DNA of 64,000 nucleotides from G963704535 sp963704535. GTDB taxonomy: Bacteria; Chloroflexota; Chloroflexia; Chloroflexales; Roseiflexaceae. This document shows positions 38,554 to 48,099 of the stretch, piece by piece. The notes beneath the pieces were generated by a model. It ran no database searches. It saw only the letters and a list, made by a program, of their open reading frames with translations, and was not told where the DNA came from. The stretch's first letter is position 1, and each line of letters begins with the position of its first letter. Location of the stretch: positions 5,518,001-5,582,000 of the forward strand of contig OY969916.1 in the NCBI GenBank assembly GCA_963704535.1, read 5' to 3'. Position numbers and translations under genes: made by a program.

Positions 38554-41140
38554 ATGGACGAGAACAATATCCTCAGCTCCCTCGCCGAATGGGCGTCGCC
38601 GGAGACGCTGGTGGAGGAGCAGCCATCCATCCCCGCGCACCTCGTCCAGCTTCCGGGAGGCCGGTGGACGATCTGGCGTTGGGTCGGGCTGCGCAGCGCC
38701 GGTTTCCCGATCGAGCCGCTGCTGCGGCTCGGCGATTCCGGCTGCGCCGCCGCCGCCGATGAGCTGTGCGCGGCAGAAGATCGACTTCAGCAGATCCAAG
38801 ACGGGGCGCTCCAGGCACTGCGCGACCTGCTGGAGCACGTCAGCGCCGAGTCGCGCGCCCTGGTCGTGAAGGCGATCCAGCAGCTTAAAAAGCGCCAGGT
38901 GCCGGCGATGAGCGCTGTCCCGGAGGCCGAGGCAGCGCTCGCGTCACTGCGGGAGGCAGCGCCGCAGGCGCAAGCAGCGGCGACCGCTTTTCAGCAGGCA
39001 TACCAGACCGCGCTAGCCCAGACCACGCAGGCGCTCTCCGAGATCGCGCGCGACCGGCCCTTCCGTGAGGCGCTCACCTGGCAGAACCGCAACGCACTGC
39101 ACACCGGCGTCGACGCATTCCTCCGCAAGCCGCCCGATACCACTGCCCGATCGTCTAAATACCGGCAGCATGAAGCGCTGATCGTCAATTATGTCCAGCG
39201 GTACTGCACCAAGAATGATACGATCGGCTTCTTTGGCCCAGTCGGCTGGGCGCGTGTGGCCGACGGCGGCGCCGCAGCGAGCATCCGGCCGGGCGCAGCG
39301 CTGCTGGCCGCCCGCACGGTCTATTTCGATGGCTGGTGCATCGACGCACTGGCCGAGGCACTGGCGAAGGACGACGCGCTGGGCCCCTGGCTGGTGCCGC
39401 GACGCCTGCCGCACATCCATGTCGACGGAACGACCCTGTACCTCCCGCTGGCGCCGCCGTCCCCGCTGCCGGTCGCCCAGGCGGCGGTCCTGCGCGGCTG
39501 CGATGGCGAGCGCACTGCGAAGCAACTGGCGGCCGACCTGCTCAAGAGCCCCGCGAGCGGGCTGCGGAGCGAGGCGGAGGTGTACGCGGTCTTGAAGAAG
39601 CTGCGCGCGCTGCGGCGGATCACCTGGACGCTGGAAGTGCCGGCCGAGGGGCTGCATCCAGAGCACAGCCTGCGCCGGCGGCTCCAGCAGATCGAGGATC
39701 TGCACACCCGCACAGCCGCACTGGGCGCGCTGGCCGAGCTTGAGCAGGCGCGCGAGGCGATCAGGGGCGCGGCCGGCGACCCCGACCGGCTCGATCAGGC
39801 GATGGAAGATCTGGAGGCGACGTTCACCCGCCTCACCGGCACCGCCGCGACGCGCCGCGCCGGGGCGACCTACGCCGGCCGCACGCTGGTCTACGAAGAT
39901 TGCCGGCGCGACGTCGATGTCACCCTGGGGCCGGGCGTGGTCGAGGCGCTGGGGCTGCCGCTCATGCTGATGTTGGCCAGCGCGCGCTGGTTCACCTACG
40001 AGGCAGCGCAGCTTTACCTCAAGGCGTTCGCGTCGATCTACGCCGAGCTTGCCCGCAAAACCAGCGCTCGAACCGTCGAGTTCACCAGCTTCTGGTACAT
40101 GGCACATCCGCTGATCTTCGACAAGGAAGCGAGTCATATCGCGCCGCTGGTGAGCGAGCTACAGCGGCGCTGGGCGGCGATCTTCGATCTTGAGTCGGGG
40201 CGGCAACAGGTCGAGTATGCCGGCGAGCACCTGCGCGAGCGTGTACACACGGCCTTCGACGCCCCGCATCCCGGCTGGTCGTCGGCACGCTACCACAGCC
40301 CCAATATCATGATCGCCGCCGCCAGCGTGGAAGCGATCAACCAGGGCCAGTTTCAGTGTGTCATGGGCGAGCTGCACCCCGGCGCGAACACCCTCAAGAC
40401 CGCGCTGTTCGTCGGGCAGCACCCGGCGGCGCACGAACTCTTCCAGGCGATCGAGTCCGATCTTCCCGACCCCCAGGTGGTGGTCGTCGGCACCCGCGAG
40501 GAGGGCGGCCCGACCCTGCGCTTGAGCACAGCGCTGCTCTCGCCACGGGACTTTCGCTTTGTGTTTGCCCACGACTCTGTGCGATGTTCCCGCCGCACAG
40601 GCGCTACCAATCGGCGCATTGGTCGTCGAGGCCGACGGCGCGATGCTGATCGCCCGCACCCGCGATGGGCGCCTACGCTTCGATATCGTCGAGCTGATGG
40701 GCGAGTTTCTCATGACCAAGGTGCTACATCATTTCAATATCATCGGCCCATCACGGTATACGCCACGGATCAGCATCGATCGGCTGGTGATCTGCCGCGA
40801 GTCGTGGCGGTTCGCACCGACCGAGCTGGCCTTCGCGGCCAGCGAGAGCGAGGCGGAGCGCTTTATCGGCGCGCGACGCTGGGCGCAGACCTTGAACCTA
40901 CCGCGCTTTGTGTTCGTGAAGACCCCGACCGAGAAGAAGCCCTTCTATGTCGATTTCGAGAGCGTCAGCGCGGTCGAGCTGCTGGCCAAGGCCATTCGCC
41001 GCGCCGCCGCCGGCCAGCCCCAGGAGGCGTCAATCGCGGTGACGGAGATGCTGCCCGACCCGCGCCAGACCTGGCTGCTGGACCATGAAGGCCAGCGCTA
41101 TACCAGCGAGCTTCGGATTGTCGCGGTCGATCAAGGGTGA
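38554..41140 (+). CDS. LanB-type lantibiotic dehydratase-like protein (N-terminal, tRNA-dependent type), one-base frameshift
   Basis: 861 residues if one base at 40577-40580 is removed (frames 38554 to about 40580 and about 40590-41140). The ATG at 38554 follows AAGGA by about 10 bases. The segment KYRQHEALIVNYVQRYCTKN followed by DTIGFFGPVGW is characteristic of the glutamylation half of LanB dehydratases, which use aminoacyl-tRNA. The C-terminal part (LPRFVFVKTPTEKKPFYVDF) fits the end of that half. No separate elimination domain is seen, and no precursor peptide gene, LanC or LanM adjoins. So it may dehydrate or aminoacylate something else, perhaps the NRPS product or a carrier-bound chain; this is inference. 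Its position between the exporter and sbnA puts it in the cluster. Confidence 0.8.
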
Positions 41141-41154
41141 ACATGCTCCAACTC

Positions 41155-41219
41155 AGAGATTGGAGATTGGGGATGAGAGATTGAGCGCGCCGCTTTCATC
41201 TCAAATCTCCAATCTCCAA
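41155..41219. repeat. Intergenic GATTGGA-family hairpin
   Basis: GAGATTGGAGATTGGGGAT with the inverted arm ATCTCAAATCTCCAATCTCC, 15 bases after the LanB-like stop. It is the same family that is inserted in frame in several adenylation domains. Confidence 0.8.
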
Positions 41220-41227
41220 AAATAGGC

Positions 41228-41335
41228 TCTTAGCGACTGCCTGAAAAGGTCCGCGTCTCACTCGCAATCCGTGGAGGAAAGGGGTCTTGAGGGGCAGCCC
41301 CCTCAAACTCCCCCTTTTCAGACAGTCTCTTAACG
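41228..41335. repeat. Family A palindromic element, reverse orientation
   Basis: Left end TTAGCGACTGCCTGAAAAGG, inner CTTGAGGGGCAGCCCCCTCAA, right end CCTTTTCAGACAGTCTCTTA. It lies 38 bases before sbnA. Confidence 0.85.
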
Positions 41336-41372
41336 AGAAGCGATCGAAGGATCGCGGAAAGCGGATCAGCCC

Positions 41373-42449
41373 ATGAACGAAGGCATTTTATCGACGATCG
41401 GCGGCACACCGCTGATCCGGCTGACACGTATCTTCCCCGACAGTTCCTTTCAACTGTTCGGCAAGCTGGAGAGCTTTAATCCCGGCGGGAGCATCAAGGA
41501 TCGCGCGGCGTATCGCATGCTCAAGCAGGCGCTCGACAGTGGCCGCATCAAGCCCGGCGCGACGATCATCGAGTTCAGCTCCGGGAACCTTGGCATTGGC
41601 CTGGCGCAGGCGTGCGCCTACCTGCACCTGCGGTTCATCTGTGTGATCGACCCCAAGACCACCCCGCAGAACCTGGCGATCCTCAGGTGCTACGGCGCCG
41701 AGGTGGAGCTAGTGACCGAGCCCGACCCGGCCACCGGCGAATATCTGCCCGCCCGAATCCAGCGCGTGCAGGAGCTAGAGCGCGATCTGCCGAACAGTTG
41801 GTGGACCGATCAATACGCCAATCTCTTCAACGCCGCCGCGCATCACCAGACCATGCACGAGATCGCCACCGCGCTGAACGGGCGCGTGGACTATCTGTTC
41901 TGTGCGACCAGCACGTGTGGGACCATTCGCGGGTGCTCGGAGTACATCCGCGAACATGGGCTGCCCACCAAAGTGATCGCCGTGGATGCGATCGGCAGCG
42001 TGATCTTCGGCGGCGCCCCCCTGGCGCGGCTGATCCCCGGCCACGGGGCCTCGCGCCGGCCTGGGCTGTACCAGCCGGATGTCGCTGAATGCTGCATTCA
42101 CGTCTCGGATCTCGACTGCGTGGTGGGCTGCCGGCGGCTGCTGCGGCGGGAGGCGATCCTGGCCGGTGGGTCGTCGGGCGCGGTGGTGGCGGCGATCGGC
42201 CGCTTCCAGGATCAGATCCCGGCCGGGGCGGTGTGCGCGGCGATCTTGTGCGATCGGGGCGAGCGCTACCTGGACACGATCTACTCCGAGGCGTGGGTGG
42301 AGCGGCACTTTGGCGACATCGCCCATCTGTGGGGCGAGCCGCAAGGCCAAAGCGATGAGGGCAACCTAGTCGCCTGGAGCGAGCCGCACGGCCTTGATGA
42401 CGAGGGCGACCTGGTCGCCCACCGATATTACCCAGCTTCAGAGCAGTGA
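41373..42449 (+). CDS. sbnA: SbnA-type enzyme: N-(2-amino-2-carboxyethyl)-L-glutamate synthase (2,3-diaminopropionate pathway)
   Basis: 358 residues, fold-type II PLP enzyme related to cysteine synthase. Seen: ILSTIGGTPLIRL, the PLP lysine in NPGGSIKDRAA, and the phrases SSGNLGIGLAQACAYL and VIDPKTTPQNL, which are characteristic of SbnA rather than CysK. SbnA joins O-phosphoserine and glutamate; a second enzyme, SbnB, then releases L-2,3-diaminopropionate, an NRPS building block. No sbnB is in this window. The last 30 residues hold an imperfect tandem duplication (GEPQGQSDEGNLVA, then SEPHGLDDEGDLVA) absent from the usual family. The 3' end overlaps the convergent receiver gene by 22 bases. 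Confidence 0.87.
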   Translation: MNEGILSTIGGTPLIRLTRIFPDSSFQLFGKLESFNPGGSIKDRAAYRMLKQALDSGRIKPGATIIEFSSGNLGIGLAQACAYLHLRFICVIDPKTTPQNLAILRCYGAEVELVTEPDPATGEYLPARIQRVQELERDLPNSWWTDQYANLFNAAAHHQTMHEIATALNGRVDYLFCATSTCGTIRGCSEYIREHGLPTKVIAVDAIGSVIFGGAPLARLIPGHGASRRPGLYQPDVAECCIHVSDLDCVVGCRRLLRREAILAGGSSGAVVAAIGRFQDQIPAGAVCAAILCDRGERYLDTIYSEAWVERHFGDIAHLWGEPQGQSDEGNLVAWSEPHGLDDEGDLVAHRYYPASEQ

Positions 42450-42796
42450 CGCTTCACCAGGTGCAGCAGCCGGTCGAAATCGATCGGCTTCGGCACGTAG
42501 CCGACGACCAGGATCGCCGAGGCTGCGCGCTGGAGGTCGGGCCAGGCCGAGATGACGACCACCGGGATCGGCGCCAGCCGCGGGTCCTGCTGCTGGGCCG
42601 TGCAGAACTCCCAGCCGTTCATATGCGGCATCATGAGATCGAGCAGGATGAGGCAGGGGGCGTCCGGGTCGGCGCGGAGCTGTGTGAGCGCTTCCTGCCC
42701 GTCGGCGGCGCTGGCTACGGCGTACCCTTCATCTGCGAGGGTCTCGGTCAGCATCTCGCGAATATCACGATCGTCGTCGACTATCAAGATCGTCAT
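42428..42796 (-). CDS. Single-domain response regulator (CheY-like receiver)
   Basis: 122 residues made only of a receiver domain: acidic pair DDD at 7-9, phospho-acceptor Asp in LILLDLMMP near residue 53, conserved Ser in VVVISAWP, and Lys in YVPKPIDF. No output domain, so it signals through protein contacts. No partner kinase is nearby. It is convergent with sbnA and overlaps it, so it is probably not part of the biosynthetic operon. Its start is directly preceded, on its own strand, by family B repeats. Confidence 0.88.
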   Translation of the reverse strand: MTILIVDDDRDIREMLTETLADEGYAVASAADGQEALTQLRADPDAPCLILLDLMMPHMNGWEFCTAQQQDPRLAPIPVVVISAWPDLQRAASAILVVGYVPKPIDFDRLLHLVKRHCSEAG

Positions 42797-42925
42797 GTGG
42801 TGCCATTCTACTTTACAGTGTGAGTGGGAGAGACTGAGGGGGCAGCCCCCTCAAACCCCCTTTTTCCCAGAATAGTGTGAGTGGGGGAGACTGAGGAGCT
42901 GCCCCTCAACCCCCTTTTCCCAAAG
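42797..42925. repeat. Family B repeat, inverted, one full and one partial copy
   Basis: Read on the minus strand: hairpin, then CACACTGTAAAGTAGAATGG, immediately upstream of the receiver gene start. This matches the arrangement at 2017-2111 and 5636-5728. Confidence 0.8.
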
Positions 42926-43335
42926 CTGATGGCAACGGCTGATAATTGTACCCCCAGCATCGGCTGAAAGTCAATGATGCGGCGACCCAGGATTCCATCC
43001 CATTGACGCGCGGTATATAATAGGGTCGCAGGTGTACTCCTCCCGTTTCCACCCCACGGCGCCTGCATCCACCCACCGCCCTGTCGTTCCAATTCGCACG
43101 TTCATATAGCAGCGAAGCTCTGAAGCCCGGCGAAGTCTGTCGCGTGGCCTTTCTTGACTGTTCGTGGAGTTGACCTTTCCGGCAAGGTTGACCTCTTCGA
43201 CGTGTGCCGATTTGTTCGGCAAAGGTGGATGGGTACCATTTCGCGATGTTCGAAGACCCGGAGTGCAACCTGATCGGCATCATCGAGTCGTTCGGGAGCG
43301 GTTCGAGCGGCACTCCGCAGAGAGAGGGTTGAACG
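42926..43335. other. Intergenic region without a recognised gene
   Basis: About 410 bases. I see no convincing gene, repeat family or clear promoter; TATATAAT at 43012-43019 lacks a suitably spaced -35 box. Confidence 0.4.
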
Positions 43336-45219
43336 ATGAGCTACCTGAACCCCTTGCGGCTGCACTTCGCCGGCGCGTTCCAGGCCGCAGTGTCCACGGT
43401 GAACAACGACCCGACGCACTTCAACAACCAGACCTTCAAGCCGGAGTACCAGGAGCTGCAAACCGCCACCGCCGCGAATGGCTGGTGGAACCCGTGGGGC
43501 GCCGCCGATTGGCGTCTGATCGGGTGCAAGGTGACATCGGCGTGGCTGGCCAATGGCCGCGCGGCCGGCAGGAGCGACCCGATCAGGCGCTACCTGGTCG
43601 CCGACTCGGATAGCCAGGTGGCCGGGAAGCTGGTCGACCTCGATCCCCAGCAGCAGACTGTGTCGGAGATCTGGGGGCTGGAAGTTCGCATCTGCGACGA
43701 GGGCGGGGCGACGCTGCTGCGCGGGCAGTTTGAGCCGGTGGGCTTCATGGACATCTGGGCTCGCTACCCGCCGATCAGCGGCGACAGTCAAGCCGGCGCG
43801 TTCTACCAATCGGTCCTGACCGACCTGGAATGGGGTGACATCGGCCGGTCGCCTTTCTTGCAGGCGCTCAAGGAGGCGGCCACCGACGGCCTGCTCTCGA
43901 TCAAGTTCAACGTCGACAGCTATAACACGGGCTTCACGTCGCCGGGGTTCTCGCGCGGGCGCATCTTCGGCACGATCGGGCCGGCGGCGGCCGACGAGCC
44001 GCACCATTTCGTGCCGGGGCGCCAGTTCATGACCACCGGGCTGCCGAGCAGCGGCTTCTTCGTGCCAGCCGGGCAGATCAACTTCTGCGTGGCGGTCGTG
44101 AACCAGGAGCTGGGCAAGGTGTATCTCGATCTGGGCAATGCGCTCACGATCACCCGGTTCGGCGGCCCGGCCTCGGATCTGGGCTCGATCCTGGTGGTGT
44201 GCGACGCTGCGGCGTCGCCGGGCCAGTTCGCGCGGCGCGTGATCCTGGGCGAGATCCCCGACACCCTTTACGCCAGCCAAGACTGGTACTCAAGGACGGC
44301 CGGCGTGGTGGAGCTGCCGCAAAACCGCAAGCTGACCGCCGACGAGCTGAAGGTGATCGCCGGCAACCCGCTCACGATCCTACTGCCGGACGCGAACGGG
44401 CGGCCGACGCTGGCGATCGCCGAGCCGGAGAACGGCCTGTACGTCCGGGCGGATGATTTTGTGTTTCGTATGAACCCCGGAGAGCAGAAGCAGACCCAAC
44501 TGTACGCGACAAAGTTCGGCCAGCCCTACCCCTTGGCGCGGGTCGTGTCGATCTTTGACCCCGGCCAGCTCCAGGGGCCAGGGCCACAGTTTGGCGTCCC
44601 AACCGACGCGCTCGATTTCCCCAGCCTGGTGGTGACGGATGCCAAGGGTATGGCGACGCTCACGTTCAGCGCGAGCGATCCCAAGAACCCGCGCGGCTAC
44701 ATCGACGGGCAGATGTACGGGGTACGGCCGATGCTGGAAGAAACCGTCTTTGTTCCCGAGACCGACTATCCATTTAACCTGTTGAACTTCATCAGCGTAC
44801 TGGTCTGGGATCACTTCCAGCCGGACGATCCGCCGACCTGGTACGGCAGCATGCAGCCGATCTTCCAGCAGTACGGCAATCTGTACCCGGTGATGAAGCG
44901 GTTCCTGAAGCTGTGGGACTACGACTCGGTCTGCGCCAACGCCGGTTTGCTACAGTTTGCGTTCGGCCTGGACCCCAGCGATCCGAACTCCATGCCGGTG
45001 ACGCGCGACCTCTCGGCCACCAAGCGGCAGGCTATTCTGAGCTGGCTCAAGAATCCCGGCCCGGACGGCAAGCCGCTGAAAGGGACTCCTCCTCCGGCGG
45101 CCGGCGCGGAGGACGCCACCCAGGCCGCCGAGCCTGCGCCCATGCCGCCGGCGGACGGTGGGAAGTCATCGGCGATGAGCCGGCGGCTGGTGCTGAACCG
45201 CGGCCGCTGGCAGCGCTAA
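43336..45219 (+). CDS. VioB/RebD N-terminal-half-like protein (split iminophenylpyruvate dimer synthase type)
   Basis: 627 residues. The opening LNPLRLHFAGAFQAAVSTVN-NDP resembles the start of VioB (PRIHFRG... NDP). The end (LYPVMKRFLKLWDYDSVCAN ... MPVTRDLSATKRQAILSWL) resembles the VioB segment just before its ferritin-like domain (YPFMSDKVFSLADRC ... MPSTRELSAPKARLFLKYL). The middle is beta-rich and without recognised motifs. VioB and RebD condense two aromatic imine molecules using a haem/ferritin-like catalytic part; here that part is the next gene. No VioA/RebO-type amino-acid oxidase is present, so the substrate is unknown. The tail is Pro/Ala-rich. No signal peptide. Confidence 0.7.
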   Translation: MSYLNPLRLHFAGAFQAAVSTVNNDPTHFNNQTFKPEYQELQTATAANGWWNPWGAADWRLIGCKVTSAWLANGRAAGRSDPIRRYLVADSDSQVAGKLVDLDPQQQTVSEIWGLEVRICDEGGATLLRGQFEPVGFMDIWARYPPISGDSQAGAFYQSVLTDLEWGDIGRSPFLQALKEAATDGLLSIKFNVDSYNTGFTSPGFSRGRIFGTIGPAAADEPHHFVPGRQFMTTGLPSSGFFVPAGQINFCVAVVNQELGKVYLDLGNALTITRFGGPASDLGSILVVCDAAASPGQFARRVILGEIPDTLYASQDWYSRTAGVVELPQNRKLTADELKVIAGNPLTILLPDANGRPTLAIAEPENGLYVRADDFVFRMNPGEQKQTQLYATKFGQPYPLARVVSIFDPGQLQGPGPQFGVPTDALDFPSLVVTDAKGMATLTFSASDPKNPRGYIDGQMYGVRPMLEETVFVPETDYPFNLLNFISVLVWDHFQPDDPPTWYGSMQPIFQQYGNLYPVMKRFLKLWDYDSVCANAGLLQFAFGLDPSDPNSMPVTRDLSATKRQAILSWLKNPGPDGKPLKGTPPPAAGAEDATQAAEPAPMPPADGGKSSAMSRRLVLNRGRWQR

Positions 45220-45251
45220 CCTGTTGAGATCGCGCATACAGGAGGATCGCT

Positions 45252-46295
45252 ATGCTGCTCATGAAACGAGAGCTGTTAGATACACTGACCGAAGGCGGCC
45301 CGGACGCCATCATCCAATCGCTGCAAAAGGCGGTCGAACTCGAACACTCCACCATCCCGCCCTATCTCTACGCGCTCTACTCGCTCGACCCGGACAAGAA
45401 TGGCGCGATCGCCGCGATCATCCAATCGGTCGTCGTCGAGGAGATGCTGCATATGACGCTGGCGTGCAACATCCTCAACGCCCTGGGCGGGACGCCGGTG
45501 ATCGACGCGCCGCACTTCATCCCCAAGTACCCCGGCCCGCTGCCGGGCACCGTCGAGAAGGGTCTGATCGTCCCACTAGCCCCGTTCTCGATCAACCTGG
45601 TTCACAAGGTCTTTATGACGATCGAGGAGCCGGAGGACCCGCTGAAATTTCCGGTCGCGTTCGCCGCCGAGGAGCAGCCGCTGACGATCGGGATGTTTTA
45701 CAAGCAGATCGCGGATCAGATCAGCCAGCTTCCCCAAAGCGCGTTTCCCAACCCGCCGCGCAACCAGGTCGGCCCTGAGTATATGGATGAGTCGATCGTC
45801 GTGGTCGGCGTCGACACCGCGCTCCAGGCGATCAACACGATCGTCGAGCAGGGCGAAGGCACCACCACATCGCCGCTGGAGATCGTCGGCGACGATTACG
45901 CGCACTACTATCGCTTCGCCGAGGTGTTTCACGGCAAGAAGCTGATCAAGAATCCGAAGGCTGGCCCGGACACGCCGCCCGACCAGCAATATATCTATGG
46001 CGGCGACCCGGTTCCGTTCGACCGGACCGGCGTCTACGCGGCGCCGACCAACCCGAAGACCGCCAAGTACCCGGCCGGCAGCGACGCGCGGCAGGCGTGC
46101 ATTACATTCAACTACACCTACACGAGCCTGCTGAAAGTGCTGCACACAGTCTTCAACAGCCAGCCCGACCAGCTCAACGATGCGATCAAGATGATGATGT
46201 CGGTCAAGCAGCAGACGATCGACATGATGGCGGGGAAAACCACCGGCGGCGTGAGCGCCGGCCCAAGCTTCGAGTATCAGCCGGTGAATCGATAG
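45252..46295 (+). CDS. Ferritin-like domain protein, VioB/RebD C-terminal-half type
   Basis: 347 residues; the ATG at 45252 follows AGGAGG by about 6 bases. The N-terminal segment (LQKAVELEHSTIPPYLYALY, then VVVEEMLHMTLACNILNALGG) carries Glu and ExxH residues typical of a metal-binding ferritin-like four-helix bundle, in the form found in the C-terminal half of VioB and RebD. It continues with PHFIPKYPGPLPG, also typical. It is 32 bases after the previous gene, so the two are probably co-transcribed and form one enzyme from two chains. A tail of about 20 residues is variable. The catalysed reaction is not known from sequence. Confidence 0.78.
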   Translation: MLLMKRELLDTLTEGGPDAIIQSLQKAVELEHSTIPPYLYALYSLDPDKNGAIAAIIQSVVVEEMLHMTLACNILNALGGTPVIDAPHFIPKYPGPLPGTVEKGLIVPLAPFSINLVHKVFMTIEEPEDPLKFPVAFAAEEQPLTIGMFYKQIADQISQLPQSAFPNPPRNQVGPEYMDESIVVVGVDTALQAINTIVEQGEGTTTSPLEIVGDDYAHYYRFAEVFHGKKLIKNPKAGPDTPPDQQYIYGGDPVPFDRTGVYAAPTNPKTAKYPAGSDARQACITFNYTYTSLLKVLHTVFNSQPDQLNDAIKMMMSVKQQTIDMMAGKTTGGVSAGPSFEYQPVNR

Positions 46296-46341
46296 TTGTC
46301 CGTCGTCCGTTGTCAGTTGTCAGTTGCGGCGCAACTAACAA
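46294..46341. repeat. GTTGTC heptad hairpin at gene end
   Basis: AGTTGTCCGTCGTCCGTTGT followed by CAGTTGCGGCGCAACT. It begins at the stop codon of the ferritin-like gene. Confidence 0.75.
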
Positions 46342-46352
46342 TGGACTTTGTC

Positions 46353-46567
46353 TAATCTTACAGGAGTTACGCCGTCATCTTCCAAACGCGGTTTCAGCCT
46401 TCGGCAGAGTGGTACTTTTTCTTCCTTTTATCGACGATTTTCGCCCGGCCGGGCGAAAATCGTCGATAAAAAAGAGCTGAAGTACCTTGCTGCCGAACTT
46501 CCTGAGCTTGACGAAGGGCAGGCAACAGTGGCGTTGCGGGCGCCACCGCGTAAGTCCTGTAATCTTA
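46353..46567. repeat. Family C palindromic element, full-length copy
   Basis: About 215 bp. Ends TAATCTTACAGGAGTTACGC and GCGTAAGTCCTGTAATCTTA are near-perfect inverted repeats. The centre is a long palindrome (GGTACTTTTT, CGACGATTTTCGCCCGGCC, and complement). The right end supplies the TAA stop of the minus-strand glutamine synthetase gene. Confidence 0.85.
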
Positions 46568-47995
46568 GAACTTACTCCACAGATACTGATTCGTCACCTC
46601 GTGGTGGAACTGGACCTCGGACCGCTTGATCAGCGTGCCCAGCTTCTTCGGGCAGCGGTCGGCCGACGCAAGCTTCAGCTCGACGTACTTCTCCCGCACC
46701 TCCGGGCTCAGCACCTCCGCGACGAAGTCGCTCTCGCGGAAGGCTTGGATCGCGTCGTAGATATTGTCGGGCAGGATCGCAGGGTGTTCGCGCACATTGG
46801 AGCCCTCGGCCTGTGGCCCTTCGAGGCCGGTTCGCAGCAGCGTGTAGATCGCCAGGTACGGGTTGGCGTCCGGCGCGATCGAGCGCACCTCGACGCGGGC
46901 CGAGCGGGCGTTGCCGAGCGGGATGCGCACCATCGAGCCGCGGTCGATCGCCGAGGCCTTGATCTGATTCGGCGCCTCGTAGTGCGGGTCCAGCCGCCGG
47001 TAGGCGTTGACGCTGGGGTTGAGCACCAGGCACAAGTCCAGCCCGCTGCTCAAGATCCTCTCCACAAACTGCCACCCGAAAGCCGAGAGCCCCTCGACGC
47101 CGCCCTGGTCGTAGAACAGGTTATTGCCGTCGCGCGAGACTGAGAGGTTGGTGTGCATGCCGTTGCCGTTGACCCCGGTTACAGGCTTGGGCAGGAAACT
47201 GGCGGTCATATCGAGCCGGTAGGCCACCTGCCGACAGATCAGCTTGTACAACAGCACCTGGTCGGCCGCGATCGTCGCCTCGGTGTAGGAGTAGTTCATC
47301 TCGAACTGCGACGGCGCCACCTCGGGATGATCCTTCTCATTGGCGAAGCCCATGGCGCGCTGGACCTCGGCGGCGGTGTCGATGAAGGTGCGCAGCGGGT
47401 CGCCGGGGAGCGAGTGGTAGTAGCCGCCGGTGCTGATGAACTCAAACGCGCCGGTCTCGCGGTAGCGCTGCTCGGCGTGGCGCCCCTTGAACAGAAAGCC
47501 CTCGATCTCATTGGCCGCATTGCAGATGATCCCATCGCGCTGAAACAGCCCATCGACATATGCCTTGAGCCGCGCGCGCAGGTCGGCCGGGTAGGGGGAG
47601 GCGTCGCGCTCCAGCACCCCGCCGAAGACCAGCACTTTGCCCGGCCCGAAGATGTCGGCCGGCAGCCAGTAGAAGGCCGACCAGTCGATCGCCAGCCGCA
47701 GATCCGATTCGGCCTGCTGCGAGAAGCCGCGGATGGACGAGCCGTCGAAGGTCAGGTTGTCGGCCGATTTGAGTAGGAACTTCTTGTCATAGTCGAGCAT
47801 GTGCAGCCGGCCCTCTAGGTCGGTGAAGCACACGGTGACGGCCTTGATACGCTTCTCGTCGGTCAGGTAGCGCATGCGATCCTCGCGCAGTTGGTCGGCG
47901 GGGGTGCGGTCCAGCCGCTGCGCTTTGGCCTCAAGGTTCAGTTCTTCGAGATGGTCGTAGGGGATCTCAAGGAAATCGCGGAGTGGGTTTGTCAT
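46565..47995 (-). CDS. glnA: Glutamine synthetase
   Basis: 476 residues. It joins ammonia to glutamate using ATP. Seen: NLTFDGSSIRGF, the metal-binding NEIEGFLF and VAPSQFEMNYSY, the NGNGMHTNLS loop, and RIPLGNARSARVEVRSIAPDANPYLA-type substrate and nucleotide segments. The adenylylation-site tyrosine motif of enterobacterial GlnA (NLYDLP) is not seen; the corresponding region reads LASADRCPKKL. So control by adenylylation is unlikely. Length fits a type I enzyme. A good promoter lies upstream (48046-48073). AGGAC precedes the ATG. The stop codon lies in the family C element end. Confidence 0.93.
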   Translation of the reverse strand: MTNPLRDFLEIPYDHLEELNLEAKAQRLDRTPADQLREDRMRYLTDEKRIKAVTVCFTDLEGRLHMLDYDKKFLLKSADNLTFDGSSIRGFSQQAESDLRLAIDWSAFYWLPADIFGPGKVLVFGGVLERDASPYPADLRARLKAYVDGLFQRDGIICNAANEIEGFLFKGRHAEQRYRETGAFEFISTGGYYHSLPGDPLRTFIDTAAEVQRAMGFANEKDHPEVAPSQFEMNYSYTEATIAADQVLLYKLICRQVAYRLDMTASFLPKPVTGVNGNGMHTNLSVSRDGNNLFYDQGGVEGLSAFGWQFVERILSSGLDLCLVLNPSVNAYRRLDPHYEAPNQIKASAIDRGSMVRIPLGNARSARVEVRSIAPDANPYLAIYTLLRTGLEGPQAEGSNVREHPAILPDNIYDAIQAFRESDFVAEVLSPEVREKYVELKLASADRCPKKLGTLIKRSEVQFHHEVTNQYLWSKF

Positions 47996-48045
47996 GGGGC
48001 AGTGTCCTGTTTTTCAAAATGAGCCAATGGTTGACCAAACGGGGA

Positions 48046-48073
48046 TTATAACCGGAATGTGCCCTTCCGCAAT
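48046..48073 (-). promoter_or_regulatory. Promoter of glutamine synthetase
   Basis: On the minus strand: TTGCGG (48073-48068), 16-base spacer, perfect TATAAT (48051-48046). It predicts a leader of about 45 nt before the ATG at 47995. Confidence 0.55.
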
Positions 48074-48099
48074 TAGCACAAAGAACAGAAAAATCGGGC

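Noticed and set aside
41373..42449. Ordinary cysteine synthase (CysK) as the function
   Set aside because: Phrases such as VIDPKTTPQNL and the overall pattern match the SbnA branch, and the cluster context favours a precursor enzyme.
46487..47143. Plus-strand frame opposite glutamine synthetase
   Set aside because: Antisense shadow; glutamine synthetase motifs on the minus strand are unambiguous.
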